Source: an uncultured Oscillospiraceae bacterium (GTDB taxonomy: Bacteria > Bacillota > Clostridia > Oscillospirales > Ruminococcaceae). From it: 58,880 bases of DNA. Positions 35,337-43,850 of the stretch are shown here, piece after piece. The DNA is taken from assembly GCA_910583935.1 (NCBI GenBank), contig CAJTZM010000013.1, positions 1 to 58,880 of the forward strand. The letters are read 5' to 3'. Position numbers and translations under genes: made by a program. Numbering within the stretch: the first letter of the stretch is position 1; every line of letters begins with the position of its first letter. The notes beneath the pieces are model-generated. The model was not told the DNA's origin. It saw only the letters and a list, made by a program, of their open reading frames with translations, and ran no database searches.

Positions 35337-35366
35337 AAAAAGGTCCTGCGAAAATGCAGGACCTTT
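35337..35366 (-). terminator. Terminator of the first PfkB kinase gene
   Basis: AAAAAGGTCCTGC and GCAGGACCTTTTT form a 13-bp stem with a 6-nt loop. It lies just downstream (minus direction) of the kinase stop at 35386. Confidence 0.75.
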
Positions 35367-35385
35367 TTAAGCCTAAGAGAACCGA

Positions 35386-36270
35386 CTATTCTTCGCTTTC
35401 GTAGGCAACGCCATGGCCGAAGGAACCTTCGACCATGCAGGAATTAGCAGAATACTCCGCAGCACAATCCAGCGCCTTGGAAATAATCTGCGATTTATCC
35501 TTGGCGTCGTAGCCGCCGCTGCCGATAAAATCGTATAAAAACGCGGAGACAAACGCGTCCCCCGCGCCCATGGTATCCACTACCCTCTCCCGCCAATGGG
35601 GGGCCTGGGTATAGAAGCGATCGCCGTCATAGCAGGTAGAGCCTTCGCTGCCCCGGGTGCCGATGCAAATTTTCGCGCCCAGGGTGTGGGCCTTGATCAG
35701 CTGCTCCTGCATCTCAGTAACCGTCATATGGCTGCAGGAGAGCAAAACAAAATAGCAGCTGGGGCAGATCTTTTCCATCACGCCCTCTTTCATATGGTCT
35801 AAAGAAAAGTCGTAGGAAATTTTGATGCCCTCTTCCGCCAGCTGGGGCAGGAAATCCTCGATAAAAGCGCCGTTGCTGGTGTGCATTACGTCAAATCCCT
35901 TGATGTATTCGATATCCTCTTTCGAAAAGCCCTCGTAGGCCAGCATCCGGCGGATGGCGCCCTGCAAAGGATTGCGGCGGCCGTTGGGGGAACCCTGGAA
36001 CACTCGGTCGTTGTCGATTACCTTATAACGGGCAAAGGCGTTGGGCGCGTGATAAAAACGGGAACGGGAATAGTCCAGCCCGATTTCGTCCATGGTTTTT
36101 TTCATATGCTCTGCGATATAGTCGTCGCCAAACGCGCCGATAAAGGCGGACTGGGCGCCGCACAGCTTGGTGTTAACCGCGATATTCAGCGCCTGGCCGC
36201 CGGGATACATCATCCCGTTGGACAAATTTTTATCCACCATACAATCGCCTACACCGATTACTTTTACCAT
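35386..36270 (-). CDS. PfkB-family carbohydrate kinase, FrlD-like (copy 1)
   Basis: A 294-residue ribokinase-fold sugar kinase. N-terminal VKVIGVGDCMVDKN and MYPGGQALNIAVN, and the C-terminal ATP/catalytic motif DTMGAGDAFVSAFL with the catalytic Asp. The GD..VDKN...MYPGG pattern resembles fructoselysine 6-kinase FrlD. ATG 36270 follows GAGGTG; an in-frame GTG at 36279 falls within that binding site. It is one of three paralogues between 35386 and 39038 and has its own terminator. A role in phosphorylating fructosamines or related ketose-amines is likely, but no FrlB deglycase gene is nearby. Confidence 0.8.
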   Translation of the reverse strand: MVKVIGVGDCMVDKNLSNGMMYPGGQALNIAVNTKLCGAQSAFIGAFGDDYIAEHMKKTMDEIGLDYSRSRFYHAPNAFARYKVIDNDRVFQGSPNGRRNPLQGAIRRMLAYEGFSKEDIEYIKGFDVMHTSNGAFIEDFLPQLAEEGIKISYDFSLDHMKEGVMEKICPSCYFVLLSCSHMTVTEMQEQLIKAHTLGAKICIGTRGSEGSTCYDGDRFYTQAPHWRERVVDTMGAGDAFVSAFLYDFIGSGGYDAKDKSQIISKALDCAAEYSANSCMVEGSFGHGVAYESEE

Positions 36271-36557
36271 TGTTTTCACCTCTTCAATAAATTCGAGTCT
36301 GCGTTATAACGCCATGAAGGCGAAGCCCGTCATGGGACCTTGGCCATTTCCATCAAAGCGGCCGTAAAGATCAACAGGTCTGTCATTATTTTATCAGAAA
36401 ATCGCCGGAATGTAAACGGACAAACGCGCTTTTCTTAATATCCGGCAGACCATTTTTTCCAAAGAAAAGGACTTCTCTGGCTAAAGGCCGCCTTTCCAAG
36501 AGAAGAGTTATCAAGGGACTCTCACCATCCAGATGAAGTTTTCCCAAAAATTGAAAG

Positions 36558-37004
36558 TTATCGTCTGAATCGCATATGCAAAAGCGGATATGGCCTCCCT
36601 TCTTCATCACAGTCCGTACGTTTATATGTCTCAAATCCAAGATGCTCATAAAATCTGACCGCCTGAGGATTCTGTTCGTTTACAGTCAGTTCCAGAACAC
36701 CATAGTCTTGCATACCGTATTCAAGAAGTTGTCTCCCTAATCCCCTGCCTCGCTCTGACGGGGAGAGAAAAAGCATTTCTAATCGGTTATGCTCCACTCC
36801 CATAAAAGCAATCGGGACATCCTGCTCCCTTTCAGCGATTATCAGGTGCGTAACTCTGCTTAATGCTTGTGGCACATATTCCTTGATTTGTTTAATCTCC
36901 GCATCAGAAAGAAACAGGTGCGTGGCGCGAACGGATTCCTCCCAGATCGTCAAAAGGTTTTGTATCAACAAAGGCGTTCTTGTTTGCACTTCATAAATAT
37001 TCAT
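36558..37004 (-). CDS. GNAT-family N-acetyltransferase
   Basis: A 148-residue acetyltransferase with the acetyl-CoA loop RGRGLGRQLLEYG (about 85-97) and the GNAT end NPQAVRFYEHLGFE. It resembles small YjaB/PhnO-like enzymes that acetylate amines or protein N-termini. Its composition is more AT-rich than the kinases on both sides, suggesting it arrived separately and now splits the kinase group. The 36271-36557 gap holds no convincing gene. Confidence 0.82.
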   Translation of the reverse strand: MNIYEVQTRTPLLIQNLLTIWEESVRATHLFLSDAEIKQIKEYVPQALSRVTHLIIAEREQDVPIAFMGVEHNRLEMLFLSPSERGRGLGRQLLEYGMQDYGVLELTVNEQNPQAVRFYEHLGFETYKRTDCDEEGRPYPLLHMRFRR

Positions 37005-37146
37005 GTTAACTCCTTCTAAGCATCAATTTGTAAAATACTTTTAAATGGCCTTTCCCGACGAACGGTGCACTTATCGTGTTGCGACCGGTTTTTTCTCTCT
37101 ATCCTTTCTCTTACCCACCAATCAACCTGCGTTTTTTGGGCCTTTC

Positions 37147-37190
37147 CAAAAAAAACGGCCATGGGGACAGTTTCTGCCGCCCATGGCCGC
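37147..37190 (-). terminator. Terminator after the second PfkB kinase
   Basis: CGGCCATGGGG (37156-37166) pairs with CCCATGGCCG (37180-37189). On the minus strand the stem is followed by TTTTTTTT. It ends the kinase 3-kinase 2 transcript ahead of the GNAT gene. Confidence 0.75.
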
Positions 37191-37205
37191 GAAAGCCTTT
37201 TTTTG

Positions 37206-38081
37206 CTACTTTTTAAAAGGGACGCCGTGGCCAAAGGAGCCTTCAATCATGCAGGATTTAGCCGAGTAGTCCGCCGCAAATTCCAAAGCCTTGGCAATGA
37301 TCTGGGATTTGTCTGCCGCGTCGTAGCCGCCCTTGTCGATAAACTGGTACAGGAAAGCGGAGATAAACGCATCCCCTGCGCCCATGGTATCCACCACCGT
37401 TTCCAGCCAATGGGGGTCCTGATGGTAGAAGCGGTCGCCGTCATAGCAGATAGAGCCCTTGCTGCCCCTGGTGCCGATACAGATCTTTGCGCCCAGGGTA
37501 TGGGCCTTGATCAGCCGTTCCTGGGTTTCGGTTTCGCTTAAATGGCTGCAGGAGAGCAGGACAAAGTAGGCGTTAGGGCAGATTTCCTCCATGTATCCCT
37601 CTTTTTCATGGGTCAGGGAGAAGTCAAAGGAAAGCTTGATCCCCTGCTCCTTAAAGCTCGGGTAATATGCCTCAATACCGCTGTCGTTGGAGCAATGCAC
37701 CACGTCGAAGCTCTTGATATACGCCATATCCTCCTCAGAGAATCCCTCGTAATCCAGCATACGGAACAGGGCGATGGTCATGGGATGCACCTTTTCCGGC
37801 GAACGGACGAACACCCGGTCGTTGTCAATCACCCGGTAATGGGCGGCGGCGTTGGGAACCGGGTAGGTGTGGGAATGGGAATAGTCGATACCGATTTCGT
37901 CCAGCGTCTTTTTCATATGCTCGGCCACATAGTCGTTGCCAAAGCAGCCGATAAACGCCGATTGGGCGCCCAACAGGTGCATATTGACCGGGATGTTTAG
38001 GGACTGGCCGCCGGGATACATAATGCCGGAGGTCAGGTTTTTGTCGACCATGCTGTCGCCGATGCCGATGACTTTTACCAT
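37206..38081 (-). CDS. PfkB-family carbohydrate kinase, FrlD-like (copy 2)
   Basis: A 291-residue paralogue of the gene at 35386 with nearly the same landmarks: MVKVIGIGDSMVDKN, MYPGGQSLNIPVN, DTMGAGDAFISAFL, and the C-terminal EGSFGHGVPF. It lies 27 bases after copy 3 and is probably cotranscribed with it. The region around residues 90-130, which forms the sugar lid in this fold, differs from copy 1 (NDRVFVRSPEKVHPM against NDRVFQGSPNGRRNPL), suggesting different substrates. Confidence 0.8.
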   Translation of the reverse strand: MVKVIGIGDSMVDKNLTSGIMYPGGQSLNIPVNMHLLGAQSAFIGCFGNDYVAEHMKKTLDEIGIDYSHSHTYPVPNAAAHYRVIDNDRVFVRSPEKVHPMTIALFRMLDYEGFSEEDMAYIKSFDVVHCSNDSGIEAYYPSFKEQGIKLSFDFSLTHEKEGYMEEICPNAYFVLLSCSHLSETETQERLIKAHTLGAKICIGTRGSKGSICYDGDRFYHQDPHWLETVVDTMGAGDAFISAFLYQFIDKGGYDAADKSQIIAKALEFAADYSAKSCMIEGSFGHGVPFKK

Positions 38082-38108
38082 AGTAATACCCTCATTTCGT
38101 TAAATTTC

Positions 38109-39038
38109 TCATCTATCTGCCAAACAGCGCGCAGGCTGTTGGAACGGCTCATCTTCTTTGTCGATTTTGCAGCCGTGGCCAAAGGCACCGGGAGTCATGC
38201 AGGCTTTCGCCGCCCAGGACGCCGCATAAGCGAGTCCATGGCGGATTTTTTCCTCACGCTGCGCCCCGGTACGGACCGAAAGGCCGCCGGACCCGACGAA
38301 ATCCACCAAAAAGGCGGAGATAAACGCATCCCCCGCGCCCATGGTATCCAGCGCGTCGCAGGGATCGGGCTTTTGGGCGTAAAACCGGTCGCCGTCATAC
38401 AGCACCGCGCCCTCGTCTCCATTGGTGGCGATGGCAATGCGGGTACCAAGGGTATGGGCCTTGACCAATCCCTCCATCATCTGGGTCTCGGTCATTCTGC
38501 TGCCGGAAAACAGGCTGACATCCAAATAGGGCGCCACCCTTTCCATAAAGCCAGGCTGGAGGTGGTCGTTGGAATAATCGTAGGACAGGACAACTCCCGC
38601 TTCCTTGAGCCGGGGCAGGAATTCGTCCATATGAGCGGTGTTGCACAGATGAACGGCGTCAAAGGTTTTTATATAGGCCATATCCTCCCCGGACAGGCCA
38701 TAATACGGAAGCATAAAACGGATGGCCATCTGCAAAGGCGAAATGGGCCGCGGCTGGGTTCCGCCCCAGACCCTCTCTCCGCCAATGACCTGGTATTTTG
38801 TGGCGGCGTTTTGGGCGTGGACAATATGGCTGCGGGACCGGTCTACCCCCAATTCGTCCAGCGTTTTCGCCAGATGCCGGCCCAGCGCATCGTCGCCAAT
38901 ACAGCCGATAAAGCCCGCCTGGGCGCCCTGAAGCTTGGCGTTTACCGCAATATTTAAGGCCTGACCGCCGGGGTAGGCCACCATATCGGTGATGTTTTTA
39001 TCCATCTTCGCGTCGCCGATTCCAAGGATCCGAACCAT
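38109..39038 (-). CDS. PfkB-family carbohydrate kinase, FrlD-like (copy 3)
   Basis: A 309-residue paralogue with MVRILGIGDAKMDKN, AYPGGQALNIAVN, DTMGAGDAFISAFL and the end AFGHGCKID. ATG 39038 is chosen because AGAAGGA precedes it; the frame runs on upstream for 63 codons without support. It is more diverged than copies 1 and 2, with an insertion near SVRTGAQREEK. It heads the two-kinase transcript and lies just downstream of an MFS transporter on the same strand, which may import the substrate (inference). Confidence 0.8.
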   Translation of the reverse strand: MVRILGIGDAKMDKNITDMVAYPGGQALNIAVNAKLQGAQAGFIGCIGDDALGRHLAKTLDELGVDRSRSHIVHAQNAATKYQVIGGERVWGGTQPRPISPLQMAIRFMLPYYGLSGEDMAYIKTFDAVHLCNTAHMDEFLPRLKEAGVVLSYDYSNDHLQPGFMERVAPYLDVSLFSGSRMTETQMMEGLVKAHTLGTRIAIATNGDEGAVLYDGDRFYAQKPDPCDALDTMGAGDAFISAFLVDFVGSGGLSVRTGAQREEKIRHGLAYAASWAAKACMTPGAFGHGCKIDKEDEPFQQPARCLADR

Positions 39039-39234
39039 TTTTTCCTTCTCCCCCTTTATAAAGGCGCCGTTCGATCCTTTGTCCAAAGCCGGCAGATCGA
39101 ACGCTCTCTCTTTTCCTCTTAATGCTATCATACATAAATTCCCTTGTAAAGACCTCATAGGACGTTCTGGAAGGAAATTTGGCTTTTTGTCTGGTTTTCC
39201 CCGTCGGCTTTTGGGAAAGTCCCACAAAGAAAAG

Positions 39235-39260
39235 AGGTGGGAAAACAGCGTTTCCCACCT
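39235..39260 (-). terminator. Terminator of the MFS transporter gene
   Basis: AGGTGGGAAA (39235-39244) and TTTCCCACCT (39251-39260) form a 10-bp stem with a 6-nt loop. On the minus strand CTTTTCTTT follows. Confidence 0.6.
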
Positions 39261-39293
39261 TAGGCTACGGGCAAACCCGCTGCCGAAAAGGAT

Positions 39294-40589
39294 TCAGTCT
39301 CTTTGGGCGGACAGGGCCGCCCGCTCCTCCCGCTGGCGCTGATGGAAATAGTGGAAGATAAACAAAATGCACAGCGCCAGAAGGCATAGAGAAGCCAGGT
39401 AAATACTCTTGGGGCTTAGCCGGTACAAAAAACCGGATAAGCTGCCGGCCAGTGCCGACGCCAGGGAAATCAAGGTATTTTTTAAAGCGTAGACGCCGGA
39501 ACGTTCCTCCTCCGGGGAGGCCTCAGCCAGCAGCGCGTCTAAAAACGGGCGGCACAGGCCAAAGCCCACCGAAAACAGCGCCACCGAAATCACCGCCCAG
39601 GCGATGCTGCCCCTTGGCAAAAGCATCCTCGACAGCATGGAGACCATCTGGATCCCAAGGCCTACCGTCAGGGAGAACAGCTTGTTAAACCGGCTCATAG
39701 CCGGAACAGCGAACAGATACACCGACAGCATGAACGCGGAGTTTACGAAGCCCAACACCGATATGACCGCCGCGTCCAGCCCCGCCACGTCGGTTAAATA
39801 GGGGGCAAAATACATGCTGGAATAGGCGCCGATGGGCTGATAGGCGTTAAACAGCACAACAATGGCCAGCACGGTGCGCAGCCGGTGGTTGCCGCTGGTA
39901 AGGGCGTTTTTCATCTGGGACAGGCTGTTTTTCAGCGTATCCCAGTAGCTGATACAGCGGGAGCGCTCCATAGCCAAGCGGCCCATCTGGGTTTCATGGT
40001 ATTGAATGTGGCGGTGAATATAGATGGCCGCCATGCACACGGCGGCAAACACCAACATACTCCGCTCGGCCCGCACCAGGCCCAGGTTGGCCACAAGAAT
40101 GCCGGCAACAGGGGTGAGAAAGCCCGCCAGAATGTCGATAATGCCAAAAAGATTAAAGGCGGCCAGTCTCTGCTCGTCATCCGAATCCTCGATAAAGGTC
40201 AGCTGCCAGGCCACGTCGCTGATTTTGCTGAAGGCGCAGACGGTCTGCGCCAGGGCGAACATCCAAAAATTACAGGCGAAAAGGTTTAATAACACCGAAC
40301 CGACCCAGCCGAACATGCCGAAGATCAGCACCGTTTTGCGCCGGCCGATTTTATCCGCCGCGGCCCCGGCGAACAGCGCTGCGGCGGTGCCGACAATAAA
40401 GTTTAACGAAATAAGAAAACCTATCTGCACGTCGGTAACGCCCTGGCTTTTCATATAAAGGCTTAAATAAAAGCTGTAAAGCCCATAGGGAATAGACCAG
40501 CCCGGCTCGTGAAACACTGCCACCCGGGCGTTGCCCCGAAGATCCCGCAGGGATTGCAGCACCGTCTTTTTCCTGTTTTCCCCCGCCAT
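39294..40589 (-). CDS. Major facilitator superfamily transporter
   Basis: A 431-residue protein with about 12 membrane segments. The MFS loop 2-3 signature is GAAADKIGRRKTVLIFG, followed by a central cytosolic loop rich in charged residues. It is most like uncharacterised clostridial sugar or drug MFS proteins. ATG 40589 has AAGGA eight bases before it; upstream in-frame Met codons lack support. Located upstream of the three sugar kinases in the same direction, though a terminator-like hairpin lies between, so it may be transcribed separately. Confidence 0.82.
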   Translation of the reverse strand: MAGENRKKTVLQSLRDLRGNARVAVFHEPGWSIPYGLYSFYLSLYMKSQGVTDVQIGFLISLNFIVGTAAALFAGAAADKIGRRKTVLIFGMFGWVGSVLLNLFACNFWMFALAQTVCAFSKISDVAWQLTFIEDSDDEQRLAAFNLFGIIDILAGFLTPVAGILVANLGLVRAERSMLVFAAVCMAAIYIHRHIQYHETQMGRLAMERSRCISYWDTLKNSLSQMKNALTSGNHRLRTVLAIVVLFNAYQPIGAYSSMYFAPYLTDVAGLDAAVISVLGFVNSAFMLSVYLFAVPAMSRFNKLFSLTVGLGIQMVSMLSRMLLPRGSIAWAVISVALFSVGFGLCRPFLDALLAEASPEEERSGVYALKNTLISLASALAGSLSGFLYRLSPKSIYLASLCLLALCILFIFHYFHQRQREERAALSAQRD

Positions 40590-40780
40590 AAGCACCATCC
40601 TTTTCCCGGAAATCAGGCCAGCTTTTGCCCTGGCCATCCCCAATATACAAGGGCGGGCGGAGGTTGTCAATATCCAGCTTTTCACCGCTTTGATCCGAAA
40701 ACGTTTTCCTTTTGATTTTTGTGAAATATTGCTATTTTTTCCCGCAAAAACAACCGGTATTATCCCTTGAAAATTCCCAT

Positions 40781-40809
40781 TTGACAAGGGTCCAGCGCCG
40801 CGATACAAT
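40781..40809 (+). promoter_or_regulatory. Consensus-like promoter of the substrate-binding lipoprotein
   Basis: TTGACA (40781-40786) and TACAAT (40804-40809) are 17 bp apart. The start falls near 40816, so the ATG at 40808 cannot be used and ATG 40841 is supported. Confidence 0.7.
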
Positions 40810-40840
40810 GAGAAAAAAAGAAAAAAGATGGGGGATTTTC

Positions 40841-41824
40841 ATGGAACGAAAACGCATTTTGCCCTTTTTGCTGGCGCTGCTCTTGCTTTTGGGGCTGGCC
40901 GGATGCAGCGGCAGGGATAAGCCGGACTCCTCTACCAGCCTGCCGGAGGAGTCCCAGCCGCAGGAGTACCCGATCTCCATCGGGGACGAAACCATTTCTC
41001 AAAAGCCCGCTCAGGTGATTTCCCTTTCACCGGCGCTGACCGAGCTTTGCTTTGACATGGGATACGGGCCGCAGCTATCCGGTGTAAGCGATTATTGCAG
41101 CTGGCCCCAGCAGGTCCAGGATCTGCCCAAGATGGGCGCCGCCCAGCAGCCAGATCTGGATGCTATCAAAGCGGCCAAGCCGGATGTTGTCATCACCCAC
41201 ACCCAGCTGTCGGAGCCGGACCTGATCGCCCTGCAGCAGGCCGACATTCCGGTGGTAGTGCTGGCCCGCGCGCGGCAGCCGGAGCAGCTCAAGGAGCTTT
41301 ACACCGATCTGGGCCGCCTGTTTTCCGGCGAGCAGACCGGCTTTGAGGAGGGTGTCGGCTTTTACAACGAGCAGATGGGCCGTGTGGAAAGCATCAAGGG
41401 TAAGGTGGATTCCTATGTTCGCGACGGCGGCAAGCGGCTTTCTGCTGTATATCTGCGGATGCTGGACTTTACCGTTGCCACCGGGGACACCTTTGAGGGC
41501 GCCATGCTGGAGGCCGCCGGCTTTGAAAACGAGGCGGGCGCCTACGGCGGCTGGACCTATCCGGCGGATTTTATCAGCCAGTATGATCCGGACGTGATCT
41601 TCTGCAATGAGGACATTACCATTCCCATGCTGGAGCAAAACGCCCACTATAAGGGCCTGCAGGCTACTATCCACGACATTGTTTACTCCTATGATTTCAC
41701 CGCCTTTGAGCGGCAGGGCAAGCGGATGTTTGACCTGCTGGAGGATATGGCGAAAAAGGCCTATCCCGACGCGTTTGCCGAGCAGCCGGTACAGGCTTCT
41801 TCCGCATCCGCAGCGGCTCAATAA
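40841..41824 (+). CDS. ABC-transporter substrate-binding lipoprotein (BtuF/FecB-like)
   Basis: A 327-residue extracellular lipoprotein with signal peptide and lipobox GLAGC (Cys22). The body is a helical-backbone metal receptor domain (ISLSPALTELCFDMG near 66, KPDVVITHTQ near 118), the type that binds cobalamin, haem or siderophore-iron. No permease or ATPase gene lies next to it, so it must work with a transporter elsewhere. A terminator follows closely, so it is a single-gene transcript. The ligand is unknown; BtuF-like cobalamin binding is one option. Confidence 0.78.
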   Translation: MERKRILPFLLALLLLLGLAGCSGRDKPDSSTSLPEESQPQEYPISIGDETISQKPAQVISLSPALTELCFDMGYGPQLSGVSDYCSWPQQVQDLPKMGAAQQPDLDAIKAAKPDVVITHTQLSEPDLIALQQADIPVVVLARARQPEQLKELYTDLGRLFSGEQTGFEEGVGFYNEQMGRVESIKGKVDSYVRDGGKRLSAVYLRMLDFTVATGDTFEGAMLEAAGFENEAGAYGGWTYPADFISQYDPDVIFCNEDITIPMLEQNAHYKGLQATIHDIVYSYDFTAFERQGKRMFDLLEDMAKKAYPDAFAEQPVQASSASAAAQ

Positions 41825-41883
41825 AAAAAATCCTGCCGAAAGAGAAGCCCTCCGTCCCTTGACTGTCCTTTGGCAAATTATAC

Positions 41884-41922
41884 AAAAGCCTCTGTGGATT
41901 CTCTTTTCCGCAGAGGTTTTTT
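41884..41922 (+). terminator. Terminator after the substrate-binding protein
   Basis: CCTCTGTGGA (41889-41898) pairs with TCCGCAGAGG (41907-41916, one G-T wobble), followed by six T. Confidence 0.75.
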
Positions 41923-42113
41923 CGCAAATTTTGCAGGGTCCGGCGCAGGTAAACGTTTTTCCCGGAAAACACGCCTTGCTCCTGCGGTTTCCATATGCTA
42001 AAATAGGTGTGTTTTCGGCACAAGCGCATTGACTGCAGACAGCGGTCCTTTAAAAAGCGGCGCGCCGGACAAAAACGATTGCCGCATCCGCGGCGGGAGA
42101 GGCTGTTTTCAAT

Positions 42114-43502
42114 ATGCATAACAAAAAAGAGGTATCCCGGCAGATTTACCGGATGCTGATCCCCATGATCTTAGAAAACGTTCTGACCACCTCGGCCTCG
42201 CTGGTGACCACCGCCATGGTGGGCCGGCTGTCCGCGCTGGAAATTTCCGCCCAGGGAGTCGGCGGACGGATCACCAACACCTATCTGTCCCTTTTTAAGG
42301 GCCTGGCCATCGGCGTAACGGTGGTAGCGGCCCTGTATTTCGGCGAGGGTCGGCGGGATAAATGCCGCCGGACGGTGGAGCAGGCCTTTGCCACCGCCGT
42401 CCCGCTGGGGCTGGTTATTACCGCTTTGGTGGCGGTCTTCCCCACCTGGTTTATCAAGCTTTTCACCTCCGACGCAGACATTCTCTCCTACGCGGTGGGA
42501 TATTTGCAGATCCTGGCGGCAGGGCTGCCCTTTGTGGCCATTACCTGCTTTGTCACCGCGGCGTTTCAGTCCCAGGGCAATACCAAAACGCCCATGATGA
42601 TTGCCGGGATTGTCAACATCGTCAACATCGCCCTGGGCTGGCTTCTGATCTTCGGCAATCTGGGCCTTCCCGCCATGGGGCTCACCGGCGCGGGCATTGC
42701 GCTGGTCAGCGCCCAGATCACCGGCGCGGCCATCGGGCTGGCGCTTTTGTACCATAAGCGGATCGGTCTATTCCACGGGGCCCATCACGACAAAAAATTC
42801 TTTTCGCTGGAGGGCGGCTATCTCAAGGATATCTACACCACCGGGCTGCCCGCCTCCTGCGAAAACCTTCTGTGGCAGTTCGCCACCATCATTATCAGCC
42901 GGGTGATTCTTTCCTACGGGACCAACAGCTATGCCGCCTACCAGTTAGGTCTGCAGGCCGAAGGGGTGTGCGATATGCTGTCGGTGGGCTTTATTACCGC
43001 CTCGACCACCCTGGCGGCTCGGGCCATTGGCCAGCGGGACAGCGACCTTTACAAAATCTATTTCCGCCAGCTGATCCGCATCTCCATGACCATCAGCGTT
43101 TTCACCTGCGCGGTGCTGTTCTTCTGCCCGCGGCTTTTGATGGGCCTTTTGACCGACAAGCAGGAGCTCATCGAGATCGGTATGAAATATGTATTTATCA
43201 TGGGCTTTGCCCAGATCCCCCAAAACCTGTCGAAAATCTTTAACGGCACCATCCGCTCGGCGGGGCACAAATATACGCCGATGGTCATCTCCTTCACCGG
43301 CATCTGGCTGGTGCGTGTTGCGCTGTGCTGCCTGTCCGGCTGGGTGTTTCATTGGGATATCACCGCTCTGTGGTGGGCCATTGCCCTGGACCAGCTGGTG
43401 CGGGTGCTGTTCAGCATCGTCTTTTTCTGGAAAAAGCGGGTCTACCACGCGGTGGAGGCGCTGCCCCCCGTCCGCGAGGAGGCGCCGGCGGCTTCTGTGT
43501 AA
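42114..43502 (+). CDS. MATE-family efflux transporter (second)
   Basis: A 462-residue MATE transporter with about 12 membrane segments. N-terminal QIYRMLIPMILENVLTT and TTAMVGRLSALEISA fit the family, and NTKTPMMIAGIVNIVNI is the conserved central region. It exports cationic or organic compounds by ion antiport. It differs from the minus-strand MATE gene at 33535. A hairpin terminator follows at 43512. No regulator is adjacent. Confidence 0.85.
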   Translation: MHNKKEVSRQIYRMLIPMILENVLTTSASLVTTAMVGRLSALEISAQGVGGRITNTYLSLFKGLAIGVTVVAALYFGEGRRDKCRRTVEQAFATAVPLGLVITALVAVFPTWFIKLFTSDADILSYAVGYLQILAAGLPFVAITCFVTAAFQSQGNTKTPMMIAGIVNIVNIALGWLLIFGNLGLPAMGLTGAGIALVSAQITGAAIGLALLYHKRIGLFHGAHHDKKFFSLEGGYLKDIYTTGLPASCENLLWQFATIIISRVILSYGTNSYAAYQLGLQAEGVCDMLSVGFITASTTLAARAIGQRDSDLYKIYFRQLIRISMTISVFTCAVLFFCPRLLMGLLTDKQELIEIGMKYVFIMGFAQIPQNLSKIFNGTIRSAGHKYTPMVISFTGIWLVRVALCCLSGWVFHWDITALWWAIALDQLVRVLFSIVFFWKKRVYHAVEALPPVREEAPAASV

Positions 43503-43511
43503 GCTTCTATG

Positions 43512-43542
43512 GGGCCCGGTCAAAATTCGGGCCCTTGTATTT
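43512..43542 (+). terminator. Terminator after the second MATE gene
   Basis: GGGCCCG (43512-43518) and CGGGCCC (43528-43534) form a strong stem, followed by TTGTATTTT. Confidence 0.6.
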
Positions 43543-43561
43543 TCAGGAGAAAAAAATCATC

Positions 43562-43733
43562 ATGGAAATTCGCATCGCTGTCCCGGAGGATCTTCCCCGG
43601 ATCCTTCGCCTGTACCGCCGGATTGTGGCGGACATGGACCAACAAGGCGGGGTTTTCCCGGGTCCCCGGCGTGTATGAGGAGGATGGAGGGGACTGTATC
43701 CTGCGGGAATACAGGTATGGAATCCGCCTGTAG
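43562..43733 (+). pseudogene. GNAT acetyltransferase remnant
   Basis: An ATG with a good AGGAG site starts MEIRIAVPEDLPRILRLYRR, a clear GNAT N-terminus, but the frame ends after 38 residues. In another frame the sequence goes on for a few codons that resemble the next segment (VYEEDGGDCILREYRYG). The acetyl-CoA-binding half is entirely missing, so this is a dead fragment. The 43503-43850 gap otherwise holds a terminator and the ilvB promoter. Confidence 0.6.
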
Positions 43734-43776
43734 GGAGAAACGGCCGCAGAATCGGAAATGTCCTTTTTTTCCGGGG

Positions 43777-43805
43777 TTGCGGCTTTTTAGAATCCGCATT
43801 ATAAT
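43777..43805 (+). promoter_or_regulatory. Promoter of the ilvB-ilvN operon
   Basis: TTGCGG (43777-43782) and TATAAT (43800-43805) are 17 bp apart. Only about 40 nt separate the start from the ATG, so there is no room for a T-box or leader-peptide attenuator. Confidence 0.55.
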
Positions 43806-43850
43806 GGAAAGAAAAAGATTCTGCCGGACGGCTGGAAGGAGGAGCGGCGC

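Noticed and set aside
36386..36649. An 87-codon minus-strand frame beside the GNAT gene
   Set aside because: It overlaps the GNAT 3' end in another frame and has no recognisable domain or ribosome binding site.
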